The translations under genes and the position numbers were made by a program. Of a stretch of DNA of 64,000 nt, positions 1 through 11,203 are shown piece by piece (positions within the stretch are counted from its first letter, which is position 1; each line of letters begins with the position of its first letter). Under the pieces are notes generated by a model, which did no database searches, was not told where the DNA came from, and saw only the letters and a program-made list of their open reading frames with translations. This stretch comes from Lithobates sylvaticus (taxonomy: Eukaryota; Chordata; Amphibia; Anura; Ranidae), in assembly GCA_028564925.1 (NCBI GenBank), contig CM053030.1, positions 268,858,199 to 268,922,198 of the forward strand. Reading direction: 5' to 3'.

Positions 1-80
1 CACTGAAGGTTACGTTCTACAGAACCATTCTGGATCTGGATTACACTCACTGGCAAAAACGTCTGTGGAAGAAGGCAGAA
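1..80 (+). other. RETREG1: Probable 5' untranslated part of the RETREG1 alternative first exon
   Basis: This stretch precedes the ATG at 81 without any clear splice acceptor, so I read it as 5' UTR. It is open in the same frame as the ATG from base 3 (no stop in 26 codons). The exon could therefore begin further left and carry extra N-terminal residues. No promoter element can be judged because the window starts here. Confidence 0.5.
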
Positions 81-115
81 ATGCCTGAAAGAGAAGACTT
101 TGAACTAAGCGAAAG
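81..115 (+). CDS. RETREG1: RETREG1 alternative first coding exon (short isoform)
   Basis: The ATG at 81 opens eleven codons (MPEREDFELSE) plus two bases, ending at a GTAACA donor at 116. The last two bases (AG) join the first base of the exon at 45805 to give one Arg codon, so the reading frame is kept. From memory, the human short isoform FAM134B-2 begins MPEGEDFGPGKS directly before WEVINS; here MPEREDF is followed by WEAVNS, so length, sequence and junction all agree. The start has G at -3. RETREG1 is an ER membrane receptor for selective ER-phagy. The short form lacks the N-terminal part that carries the first membrane hairpin, and in mammals it is described as starvation-induced in liver. 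Bases 3-80 stay open in the same frame, so a longer N-terminus from outside the window is possible. The alternative is a chance match, which seems unlikely given the phase agreement. Confidence 0.8.
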
Positions 116-945
116 GTAACAAGCTGATCTTTATTTTTCTTCGCAGGTGAAGGTATAACAAGGAAGAAAACACACAAGGACATTGTTGTTTTCATAACAT
201 GTTCTCTACCAGGGTGCAGTTTGCTGATGGCGCATACGGGGTTTAGATTTTAATCGCTATGTTGTAGGAACATAGCAGATCAACTACCAAGGAAACAAAC
301 TGACAAGATATTTCATAAACATTTGTGCTGACTTGATAACTCCTTCATAAAACATAAGTTTGAAGTGGACAAAGATCAAACCAGCTGACCTGATGATCTA
401 CAGTCACTACATCTGGGGGAAGTCTGGAGCAGACAGAATCTGGAGCAGATGTGCATGGCAACCAATCCTCTTCTAGCTTCAGATTGTTCAGTTAAAGCGA
501 TTGTAAACGATCACCTTGGAAAACAACCCATTTCGTTTAAAATAGAAATGAAAGACAAAACATTTGTGTATAGATATATCTAGAAAAAAAAGTTTTCCTG
601 TTTTTAAAAGTGATCACATTCCCAAAGATGCATAGAGCGCTGGGGGAGGAGAGGCTTCAGCACACTGAGCTTTCCAGAGAATAGCTGTGTGTGTGGGGGG
701 CGGCAGGGGGTGTCAGGACAAGTCTGATCATTGTAGGAGAGCAGACCGAGTTCCGAGGGGGTGCCAAGGAAAGTCTCAAAGTCTGATCATTGTAGGAGAG
801 CAGCACAGCCAGACAACTGACTATTTTGAGGGATTGCACACAAAGGAAGCAATACAAAGAGAACAGGATACTTTTTCTTACAAGTACATGGTACAGTGGG
901 CACATATCAGGGACATGAAATTTGGGTTTTACAAACGCTTTAAGT
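116..945. other. Intronic stretch with a short duplicated unit
   Basis: No gene or full element was recognised. A 25-bp unit (AAGTCTGATCATTGTAGGAG and five more bases) occurs at 720-744 and again at 779-803. Bases 436-475 are inverted relative to 2792-2833 (both carry GGTTGCCA near a GCTCCAGATT block), suggesting the ends of an old inverted-repeat element now split by later insertions. Confidence 0.4.
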
Positions 946-1885
946 TTAACTTCTTGAGATCTTTTGCCGGGACTACGTCCTATGACGTCGTCCCCTGCAG
1001 GAGCGGCACGCTCTGTGATCAGCGAGTCTATGAGACTCGCTGGATCACCGATCTGAGTAAGGGGTCAATCCCGACCCCTTACCACGTGATCAGCTGTCAG
1101 CCAATAACAGCTGATCATGTGATGTCAACACAGCCGGTAATCGGCTATTTTTTCTATCAGCGCGAGGAGAAAAAAAAAAAGCCGATCATCGGAGGCAGTG
1201 ATCGGGACATCAGTCTCGATCACTGCAAGCTGCCGCCAGCCCCTCAGTGCCCACCTGTGCCCTCTACAAGTAGGCAACAGTGCCGACTACCAGTGCCCAC
1301 CAGCACCACCCATCAGTGCCCCCTGTCAGTGCCCAAAGTGCCCCCTGTCAGTGCCCACAGTGCCATATATCAGTGCCCACAGTGCCACCTATCAGTACCC
1401 ACAATCATTGCATGAGGAACAGTGCTGCACATCAGTGTCACCTATCAGTGCCACCTATCCGTGCCACCCATCAGTGCCATCTTATCAGTGGCCATCAGTG
1501 CCGCCTTATCTGTGCCCATCAGTACCGACTTATCTGTCCCCATCAGTGCCGTCTTAACTGTGCCCACCAGTGCCGCCTCATCAGCGCATATCAATGAAGC
1601 AGGAAAATTACCTGTTTGCTAAATTTTATAACAAACTATTAAACACGATTTTCTTTTTTTCTAAATTTTCCATATTTTATTGTTTGTTTAGCAAAAAATA
1701 AAAACCCCAGCTGTGATTAAATACCACCAAAAGAAAGCTCTGTTTGTGGGGAAAAAATGATAAAAATGTAATTTGGGTACAGTGTTGTATGACCGCGCAA
1801 TTGTCATTCAAAGTGCATCAGCGCCAAAAGCTAAAAAATTGGTCTGGGCAGGAGGGGGGTTTAAGTGCCCAGTAAGCAAGTGGTT
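946..1885. mobile_element. TTAA-bounded non-autonomous element with internal minisatellite
   Basis: It is flanked by TTAA at 946-949 and 1882-1885, with the right end reading CAAGTGGTTAA. The right third shares long blocks with the copies at 20638, 41817 and 61693: ACCACCAAAAGAAAGCTCT and GACCGCGCAATTGTCA. TTAA targets and CC-type ends suggest a piggyBac-type non-autonomous family, which is inference. The left end is diverged. The middle is filled by a CAGTGCC-rich tandem array. Confidence 0.55.
1236..1590. repeat. CAGTGCC-rich minisatellite
   Basis: Irregular 10-21-bp units of the type CC(A/T)ATCAGTGCCC repeat about twenty times. Several overlapping open frames here (up to 242 codons on +) are rich in Cys, Pro, Ser and Gln and come only from the repeat, so none is called as a gene. 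Confidence 0.75.
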
Positions 1886-1908
1886 AAAAAATAAAAGTTG
1901 GAAGCTGG

Positions 1909-2791
1909 TAGACATGTGCACAAAAGAAAAATTTGTTTCGTTTCGTTTCGTTTCTGTTCGTTTCCGTTGATTCGTAACGATTTGTAAATTCGTAAGTCGT
2001 CGGTGTTCCTATTCGGACTCGTTCGTATTTTCGTAAGTCGTCGGTGTTCGTATTCGGACTCGTTCGTATTTTCGTAGAGTTATTTTTTCGTTGATTCGTT
2101 TTTCCGTTAGTCTAATTTTCGTTTATTCGAAATTCGTATTTTCGTTGTATTTTGTATTTGGACTCATTCATATTTTCGTAGATTTAGTTACATTCGTACT
2201 TTCGTAAGATTGATTTATTCGTACTTTCGTACCATTGTTTTCATAGATTCGTAATCGGAGCATAATTCATAATTTTATGTAATGTGTATGCTATTATTAC
2301 ATTGTAAGAGACACGGAAAATTACGAATCAACAAAAAAAAAAAAGTTACGAATGTACAAATTTTTTCGTTCAATCCATTCGAAGCACATTAAGCAGCGCC
2401 ATTGTAAGAGACACGGAAAATTACGAATCGACAAAAAAAAAGTTACGAATGTACGAACTTTTTCGTTCAATCCATTCGAAGCACGTTAAGCAGCGCCATT
2501 GTAAGAGACACGGAAAATTACGAATCAACAAACAAAAAAAAGTTACGAATGTACGAATTTTTTCGTTCATTTTGATTTTCGTTGTTTCTGTTTTCGTTTT
2601 TCGGATTTTCATTCTTTCGTAGTTTCGTTGTTTCTAATTTAATTATTTCGTATTTTCGTCGTTTTTCTTATTCGTTCGTTATTCGTTAGAATTTTTAGCG
2701 AATCATTCGTTCATTCGTACGATAAGGAATGAACGAATATAACGAATTTGAACGGAAAACGAATCGTAACTAAACGAATTGCACATGTCTA
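1909..2791. mobile_element. hAT-type non-autonomous element, TTCGT-rich
   Basis: The ends are inverted: TAGACATGTGCA at the left and TGCACATGTCTA at the right. The flanking 8 bp are identical, GAAGCTGG at 1901-1908 and 2792-2799, the target-duplication length of hAT elements. The interior has no coding capacity. The left part is dominated by TTCGT, TTTTCGT and CGTAA words and the right part by their complements. Confidence 0.75.
2300..2570. repeat. About 98-bp tandem repeat, three copies
   Basis: Units start at 2300, 2400 and 2497 with CATTGTAAGAGACACGGAAA, followed by an A run and GTTACGAATGTAC. They lie inside the TTCGT-rich hAT-type element. Confidence 0.75.
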
Positions 2792-2833
2792 GAAGCTGGT
2801 TGGTTGCCAAGCACATCTGCTCCAGATTCTGAA

Positions 2834-3079
2834 CCATGCCTTCTCATCCACATCAGTGCCTGAACTCACAAATGCGCTTCTGGAAGAATGGTCAAACATT
2901 CCCATAGATGCACTCCTAAACCTTGTGGACAGCCTTCCCAGAAGAGTTGAAGCTGTTTTAGCTGCAAAAGGTGGGCCAACTCAATAATGAACCCTACGGA
3001 ATAAGACTGGGATGCCATTAAAGTTCATGTGCGTGCATGTGAAGACAGCCATCCCAATACTTTTGGTAATATAGTGTAT
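2834..3079 (+). mobile_element. Tc1-like transposon 3' end fragment
   Basis: The segment encodes the last codons of a Tc1-type transposase. It reads VPELTNALLEEWSNIPIDAL, then LVDSLPRRVEAVLAAKGGPT, and stops at about 2987. A tail ending ACTTTTGGTAATATAGTGTA is characteristic of this vertebrate Tc1 family. The 5' part is missing, so this is a truncated copy. Confidence 0.75.
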
Positions 3080-3149
3080 ATATCAAGTCAGTGGAAAGAA
3101 GATAAAGATTATTTACTCACACACATATAAATATATCTCATTCAAATTG

Positions 3150-3895
3150 CACATGAAAGTTGTTGGGATTTATTAGGCAGCAAGTGAACATGTTGTCCCA
3201 GACGTTGATGTGTTGAAAGCAGAAAAAATGGGCAAGCATAAGGATTTGAACGACTCTGACAATGGACAAATTGTAATGGCAAGATGACTGGGTTAGAGCA
3301 ACTCCAAAATTTTAGCTCTTGTGGGATGTTTCCGATCTCCAGTGGTTGGGTCCTGCCAAAAGTGGTCCAAGGAAGGAAACCAGAGAACTGGTGATTGGGG
3401 TTATGGGCGGCCAAGGCTCATTGATTCACGTCGGGAGGAAGACCAATAGAAGAGCTACTGTAGCTCAGATTTCTAAAAAGGTTAATGCTGGTTCTGATAG
3501 AAAGGTATCAGAACACACAGTGCTTTATTGCGTAGCCACAGATTGGTCAGAGTGCCCATGCTGATTCATGTCCACAGAAGCACTTACAATGGGCATGTGA
3601 GCATCAAAACTGGAAAAGGGAGCATTGGAAGAAGATGTCTTTGAGCCCTCCAAATTCTCAAGATCTTAATCCAATTGAGCATCTGTGGGATGTGTTGGTA
3701 AAACAAGTCTGATCCATAGAGGACCCACCTCATAAATTACAGGATCTGCTACTGATGGCTTGGTGCCAGATACCAAAGTATACCTTCAAAGGTCTAGTGG
3801 AGTCCATGCCTCAACAGGGCAGAGCTGTTTTGGCAGCAAAAGGGGACCTATTAAATATTAGGTGGGTGGTCATAATGTTATGGCTGATCATTGTA
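3150..3895 (+). mobile_element. Degraded Tc1/mariner element (second family)
   Basis: The right end carries CATAATGTTATGGCTGATCA, typical of a Tc1 family whose termini read TGATCAGCCATAACATTATG. Near 3652 the frame NSQDLNPIEHLWD shows the transposase motif around the catalytic glutamate, and GRAVLAAKGDLLN follows near the end. The coding region is broken and shortened, and no matching left terminus is visible. Confidence 0.65.
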
Positions 3896-3900
3896 TAAAC

Positions 3901-4062
3901 AAAGCAAAAGGTTAAAATATTTTAATATCTTTATTGAAAACCTCAATCAGTCCAGTAGTATGGTGATTGTATGCTGCTTGCAAGGTTCTGGCCATGCTAC
4001 TGGATTGATGGAAGTTTTCAATAAAGACATAGGAGTACTGCAACCTTTTGCTTTTCTGTATA
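3901..4062. repeat. Small imperfect foldback
   Basis: Bases 3901-3964 and about 4000-4062 are inverted copies: AAGCAAAAGGTT against AACCTTTTGCTT, and TCTTTATTGAAAACCTCAAT against its complement. The insert between the arms is about 35 bp. The family is not recognised. Confidence 0.65.
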
Positions 4063-4206
4063 TGTTTAGCACTGTTGGGGCTGCTTTCAGCATGTATATT
4101 ACTATGCTAGATAATGTTAGCACTAAAATAAATGTCACATTACTATGTTATGTATGTGAAAAATAACAAGTATATTTCATAAAACTGCAGAGAAGGAAGT
4201 GGGGTG

Positions 4207-4653
4207 TTAAAAGGGTTGTAAAGGTTCGATTTATTTATTTAAAATAACAAACATGTCATACTTACCACTTCTGTGCAAGGGTTGTGCACAAATTGGCCCT
4301 GGTCCTCCTCTTCTTGGGTCCCTTAGCGGTGCTCCTGGTTCCTCCTCTTCTCGAGTGCTCCATGGCGGCATCCGCTCAGGCGCGCTACCGAGTCCTGCTG
4401 CTGTGGCCATTGACAGACAGCAGGACTCGGCCCCGCCCCGGCTCCCATGTCACTGGTTTTCATTGACAGCAGCGGGAGCCAATGGCTCCTGCTGCTATCA
4501 GTCTATCCAATGAGAACCCAAGAAAGTGGCTGGAGCTGCTGTGCTCGTCCCCATCGCTGGAACGATCGGGTTCAGGTAAGTAAAAAGGGGGCTCTGGGGG
4601 GCTGCATAGAATGCATTAAGGTGAAAAATCTTGGGGGTTTACAACCCCTTTAA
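4207..4653. mobile_element. TTAA-bounded MITE (GGGGTTGTAAA ends)
   Basis: It is flanked by TTAA at 4207 and 4650. The ends are inverted: TTAAAAGGGTTGTAAAGG against TTTACAACCCCTTTAA. No coding capacity. The elements at 51131 and 54815 have related termini. Confidence 0.65.
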
Positions 4654-6469
4654 AGCTGAAGCACAGGAATTAGATTTGTGCATACTTATGTTGGCCCAGC
4701 TTGGCTCCATGTAAGTATCCATATGTGATATCCAGGCTGCTGCTGGGGTCAGCAGTCAGCACTACTACAGTGATCATCACAATTTTCCGAGTTCTGGGCG
4801 AGTGGCTTCCCCTCTGCAAACTGAACATGTAGTAGCGTTAAAGAATTTTCATACTTCAGATAATTGAATTGGTTGCTTTGAGCATTAGAATACCTCATAT
4901 TTTCAGATATATTATACTGTACGTGTTCAGGTGGCTACTTAGAACTTGAACATTTATGAGCAGCTGTGTGCCAGTTGAAGACAGTTCATGCTAGGGAGTG
5001 CTGGTACCTGACCACCTGCAAGTATTCCCATAGTGGCCGCACAGCACACCCAGTAATTTATAATCTATCACCATGTGTCAGCCAACCCAGATGACAAAGA
5101 AATGTCATCGACCTCATTAGTAGTGGCACCCTTACTGTACACAGCTGTCTTTTGAATAGGTCTGCTTGATCTTTCCCTCTGGATAAGTGGTGTACAAAGT
5201 ATCCATATGGCAGGTTAGGAATGGTGAGAGGCTAAAAGAGTTGAGGTTGTCATACATGTATCCATATTATTATTCCAAACAAACAAAAGATTTCTCAGCT
5301 CACTTACCAGCCAGCCTGCAAAACAGCCAAACTGACCCTATCCAACAGTTACGTTAAAAGTAGAGGGTTTTGTTTGCACACATTTGCAAATATATGCGTA
5401 AGCTGCAGTGCCTACGTCAGGGTTCCTCTGTATATACTGCAGTCCTAACTTTAAATCTCCAGAGCCTCCATAGTAGGAGCACATAAATGAATGGATAGAT
5501 TAAGGGCAGGTATGCCTGGAGGGAGCTCACCCCTCCTTAAAGGCATAAGGACGCACATGACGCCCAGCAAAAGCACAGTGGCAGCGAAGACATCCAGTGC
5601 ATCCAACTCGACCAACTGTACAAAAAAGTGGCAACCATCCCATTCTATTTTGCACGAAGGTGGATCTTTTGTTTGTCATGTGCATTACCCTTCCATGTGC
5701 TCCTTGCTGCAAAGGCCAGTTATAGGTTGGGGTGTTTTCCACATTTATGTACAGTTGATCCATATCATTATTCAATGAATGAATAAGAATCATAAACCAC
5801 AGACTCTGAATTCGATCAATTTAGTGAGCTTTTGATCAGTTTCCACATTGGCAAGGTGACCGGCCACAGCAGAATTTTATCGACCACTTATCTTATGATT
5901 GATAAAACGAATACCTGCATGTGTGCCTGACAAGCGACCATAATACAGATCAATTAAATGGTCATTTTCAATAGATTGTTTTTGATAGATTTTATTTTCA
6001 TTGGATACCATCATTAAATGTTAAATTTATACACGTTTGGTCACCTTTACGGAGAGCATGGTGCATACAGATAGACTGAGGCAGCCTCCCTAGAGTCAGC
6101 AGTCAGACGTGTTTACCCACTGCCTTGTGTGATCCTTGAATAGACTGGACTGCCTAGGTTTATGTTTTCACATTCTATATTCTGATCTCTTCTTCATATT
6201 CAGGTCTTTGGCTCTGTTCATATTGACGTGAACATGAGAAGAACTTCTACTTTGATTTGATGAATAATGAGGCATGTTAAGCTGTGTAATTTATATCACT
6301 GGCCTACAATCATTTGAACGATTATGTTGCTTTTGTTCAAAACACAATCATGACTAGTCAGACGTACAATAACGCTAATGAAGAATCCGGTCTAACTGCT
6401 GCTCTATTATTTCCCAGAATCCCTGTTGATTGTATTAATGTAACCTATAGCTTTATAGAGCATATACAG
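4654..6469. other. Intronic stretch without recognised features
   Basis: About 1.8 kb of mixed-composition sequence. Open frames of 88-95 codons around 5491-5793 on both strands lack protein-like composition or known motifs. The bases after 4653 continue directly from the shared TTAA and may be one end of a further decayed repeat. Confidence 0.5.
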
Positions 6470-6986
6470 TGTGGGATTTGATAATGATTGTAGAAAACGA
6501 TATACTACTACAATCTAGATATTATCTCATCTCTATGCATTAACTTTGTTTAGTCTCTGTAGATTAGTCAGTTAAACCTATGAGCGCATGCTACTGTTAA
6601 TATCACAATAATACGAGGTTAGCTATGAAGCCAAACACACGGCTAGGAATAATCAAATATTATTTATTTCCCAATAATCAAGAACGCTAACATAAAGTAT
6701 TAAAAGACATTACAATATCACAAAGCTTACAATCAAATCATATAATATAAGAATATCAAAGATACTTATCACAGGGCCCTCCTTGTAGTCTCGAAAGATG
6801 GCCGCCAGACCATGAGGTGACTAGAGACATCCTCTCATGACCCCATTCCCAGCAAAACAGGAAGAGGAGCTCTCTGCGAATTTCTTTTACCAAGCTCACT
6901 CATTCAAACTCCCACACCCACTCAAAGTCACCCCCCCTTTGCCTTTCAGGTATCCATAGCGACCTTATAGTAACCGTCTAATTACA
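6470..6986 (-). repeat. LTR (3' LTR of the minus-strand element)
   Basis: Direct repeat of 12873-13277, with TG...CA ends in either orientation. It is longer than its partner and nearly identical where the two can be aligned by eye. Confidence 0.8.
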
Positions 6987-7195
6987 CATGTCACAGCAGG
7001 TGGGCTACAAAGCTTTTGGTGTGTTTTCCAGCCTGGCTACATTCCAATCCAGGGAATGCCTTCTGTCCTCAAAGATATTGGGAATGTGATATTACATGAG
7101 TTCATATTGAATCCAACATATGCCGCTTTGCGACTGAAAATCGCATAAAAACCCTTCTTCAGACACGGTTCCTATTGAACAGTCCATAACTGTTT

Positions 7196-7351
7196 TGTCC
7201 CTGACATGCGTTTCCAAACCAGTATCCATAGAACAGTCCTTTAAACGTCTTAACGTGTTGTATTTTTACAACGTGTCCCTGACATGCGTTTCCAAACCAG
7301 TATCCATAGAACAGTCCTTTAAATGTCTTAACGTGTTGTATTTTTACAACG
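7196..7351. repeat. 78-bp tandem duplication inside the LTR element
   Basis: TGTCCCTGACATGCGTTTCC starts both units (7196 and 7274). The two copies are nearly identical, and a diverged partial unit follows at about 7352. Confidence 0.85.
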
Positions 7352-7559
7352 TGTGCAGAAACAGCTCCTATGGAACAGTCCATTGTGGTCTTACCATGTT
7401 ATGCTTCCCAACACGTGCCGCTTTGCCACTGAGTAACACATCCTTCTTCAGCGACAGCTTCCATGTCACCAGTATGTATCTTTGGTATCTTCTCCTTTCC
7501 GGTATCTTCAGGACGGATGCAGTACAGGCAAGGGGTGTCCATTCATTCACCATTCACCA

Positions 7560-9000
7560 GTATACATTCAGAGCAACATATCAAACAGCTCTCAAACACT
7601 GATCTATTATCTAGATAAGTCTTGAGGAGGGCCTTATTACCATAATATAAATCAACTTCTTATCACACTATATACATATATCTGTATCCCATCCCTTTAT
7701 GCACCCCGCTCCCAATCCTATAACCCTTTACTGTACATATGGGTCGGGATTAGGCAGGCTTGCTCACAGCGGTATTGCAGGGCTCTGACTTGGCAGCAAG
7801 GTCTCTAATTTGAACACAGAGACCCTACCGTCAATTCGTCCCTCAACTTGCATAGACAAATGGGAGGTCCTTCTATATAAATACCGAGTCTAATATCACA
7901 CATATAAATCTGCAAAAATGATTAAACAAAAAAAAAAACACACTTCCATCCCTGTGCCTGGATTTCAGAGACCATGCCCAGGGTATACCATGCACCTCTA
8001 CCTATGGTTAGGTTCAAGGAACCTTCCAGTTTTATGACTAGCGTTACATCGGTATTCTTTAGGACAAAGAAATAAACTCGTCTATGTCCCAAACGACACC
8101 CAGGTGCTTCCTCCCCAGCAATGATCCCTGAAATAACTTCCCAACATTTTTATGTTCACCACCATGATGTATTGACCCGGCATACAAAGGACATCATGGT
8201 CAGGCTTCCGACCGAGGGAAGTATCAACCTGCTTCCATCTCCTCTGATCACATGTGGGTGATTTAGCCTCAAATGCGACAAGATAGAATCCCCAATCAGT
8301 AAGCCCATTGATGCCACCAAATATACAGACCAAGTCCGCACTTCTGTATATGGGATCATACAGCCCAACACCTTTCACCATCCAAACTGGTACAGCCCAT
8401 CCAGGCATTCGACCACCATTTTGGATTAGTGTAAGCGACGTGTTGTGGCAGAGTCTTACTGAGCGGTGATGTTAACTCATCAGGCCACTGCCCTTTAAAC
8501 AGAGATTGCCCAATCAGCTTGATGCTGGTTGACACTTCCGCCCGTCACTGCGTGTACGCTAGAGCCCATAACCGATTTCTATCCTGTACCCTCACACCCT
8601 CCACCAACCTCTCAATATGGTTCACCAAATCTGGAGCTAATTTACTCTGGGTGTTTTATGAATGCTATTAAGGATGCCACCAATCTCTCTGAGTAACCAA
8701 GTCCCGCTCATGGCTATGGCTGAGAGTTTGTTCCTCAGGATACTGATGTCTACTCCATTAACAACACCCATCCCAGCTCCTATTCCCCCAATATAGTGCT
8801 GAATACATGCCTCCTCTTGTGGTTACTCCTCAGAGATAAGCATCCTGCATGCACCTTATTCTGTGTCCGCACATCTCTGGGAGTAAGTCACTGGTACGAT
8901 GACAGCACTTGATTCAGCGTATACTCAGCAAATATAGGGTAATGGGTTTTATCAACCACTGTGAGATGTTGCAGCGCCATGTGGTGAAGGCATATTGTAC
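7560..9000 (-). pseudogene. Env-like region of the LTR element fossil
   Basis: On the minus strand a Gly-rich segment near 8800-8640 (GGIGAGMGVVNGVD, then a Leu/Ala-rich helix-like run) resembles a fusion-peptide region of a retroviral transmembrane subunit. A 108-codon frame at 8408-8082 follows. Its place just before the 3' LTR agrees with env. It is broken and the assignment is tentative. Confidence 0.35.
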
Positions 9001-10059
9001 CCTGGTAGTCAGCGTTTGTTCCCTTTATCTATCGGAGCATGCTCCTGTGTGTATTCACTGGCATTCCTTGTGCAGGGTTTCAACTTCTCAGGTGAGACAT
9101 CAACCAGGCGTATCTCCCCCATACAAGGAAATGTTCACCCCATTGCCGTGTCACCTGGCACCCTCTAGTCTGGCCAACAGACACCTTATTATGCCTAAGT
9201 GCCCGCCTCCTGGGTACCTGCACCATATAAATTCCGTTACGTCAATACATGTCATAAATTACACAACTTTTCTTATTTCGACTCCTCCCTCCAACAAAAA
9301 CATATATATTTTACATTTTCATGTTCTGATGGATTGGATGTGTTATGTTCCTTCCCCCAACCTCCAACCCATTGTACGTATATTAATAACACGTTTGCAT
9401 TCATCAGGAGAGAGTCCAGCAAAAAAAAATGTTTCAAGTCTTATTGATGGGCACAGTCTTTCAGATTCAGCACCAGATCGTCCATAGAAAAAGAAAAAGT
9501 GTTAAAGTGAATCTTTTTGTTTGTCCCGTCTCTCCTGATATTTAGTGGAATAAATTTGGGGCGTGGTATGGCACAGACAAACTGCCAACCAGATGATCAT
9601 CTGTCATCCATTTTCCAGAACCTTTCCAATCTCGCTCCACCAGGATTCTGGAATTGAAAAACAAGAGCAGAATCAAATTCTTATCCATAATATCTGCTTG
9701 CTTATTACATTTATCTCCCTCCTTGGAACCCAGGAACTTAGTATTCCTGGCTTCTGCAATTTGATCAAACTATCAAAATAACCATGACCTCTTTAGGCAG
9801 AACCCACTCTAAAATGGATCCCCACGGTATGGTCAAAACTTAAAAAAACGAACGTCACTGTTGTTTCTCAAAAATTCTCAATTTAAAAACGCAAAAAGAA
9901 AAACAACCAATGCATTTATCTTTATCTTACGATCTATGCACTAACTTTATCTTACGATCTATGCACTAATTCCCCTTTCAGGTGTATAAAGCCTAAACCT
10001 TTTGGAGCTTTTTACACCTGAACAAAACAACAATAAAATAGTTGACTAAGCCAATACCC

Positions 10060-10960
10060 AAAAACAACAAAAAAAAAAAAAAAAATATGTTTTTTTTTTT
10101 TTTTTTTTTTTTTTTCCAAAAAAAACAAAAATTTAAAAAGGAATAAACATTAAAAGTCTGGCCATTATCACCCAAGAACAACATGACAAGACAACCACCA
10201 TACAACAATGACAAACACTCAACTTTTAATTAAAGACATCCATGGATTTTCTCCTGAGAAGAGTACATGTTTCTTTTTTTTATCTGAAAGACAATAAGTT
10301 AATGGGAAAAACAACACAAACAAAACAAACAAAACAAACAAAACATTTGTAACTTCATCACAACATTTGCTACCTCATTTGTAACTCTTTAGTTTTGTCA
10401 GATTATTGTTTAAATATTTTCATTGTTTGCAAACAATTACTAATTAATGAGCTCATGGTACCATGTGATAATCGATTATGCATTTACAATAACCTAACCC
10501 CCGTGTTGGTCTCACTTTGACGGACCTGCAAACAAAACACAAATGTTTAGTATCCCAAACCTGTTCTCTCCCTGGTCTCTGGAAAAGGAACACAAAGACA
10601 ATGATTAAACACGATTATCATGACAATTGACTTTAAGTGCCCCAAGTCTCTTCTCATTAATTGTACTGCTAGGGGAACACCGAGTTGTAGTATAAACAAC
10701 TAAACTAAAAAAATAAAAATTACAAACATTAAAACTAAAACTAAAATTAATAAAATAAAAAAAAAATTGAAAAGTGAAAAAAAAATTTAATAATTAAAAA
10801 AAAAAACAAAATATGAAAAAAAATAATTCATAATAAAAAAAAAATGAAAACATTAAAAATTAAAATTAAAAAAAAACTAATAAAAAAAATTCATAAAAAT
10901 TAATAAAACATTAAACCTTATATAAAAAAAAAATTACAAAAATACTTAAAACCTTATTCA
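10060..10960. repeat. A/T-rich low-complexity tract
   Basis: It contains A and T homopolymers around 10070-10115, a (CAAAA)n-like run near 10315-10345, and an A-dominated block at 10700-10960. Nothing coding is supported. It lies where internal LTR-element sequence would be expected. Confidence 0.7.
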
Positions 10961-11203
10961 TAGGAAGGAAGCTTTGATCAGAGTATTTTTAACATACTTG
11001 CAGCTGACTAAGTGCTGCCAGCATTGCTTCCCCCAGTGCTATGTTTGAATAACCATTCGGCTACTTCCATTTTGATTTTATGCAACTGTCCTACATATTG
11101 CTTTTCAGTTTGTAGACTCCGTAATTGGGTCTTAACGGGGAATTGGGTTTGCTTACTATTGGCTCCATGCTTTGGATTGCTACCCCACCTGGCCGAATAA
11201 CAT

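Noticed and set aside
687-1415. 242-codon open frame on + and overlapping shorter ones to 1622
   Set aside because: It runs across a TTAA-bounded element and its CAGTGCC minisatellite; the Cys/Pro/Gln-rich sequence reflects the repeat unit and three frames are open at once.
8909-9487. 192-codon frame on +
   Set aside because: It is antisense to the LTR-element interior, has no domain likeness, and its composition is not protein-like.
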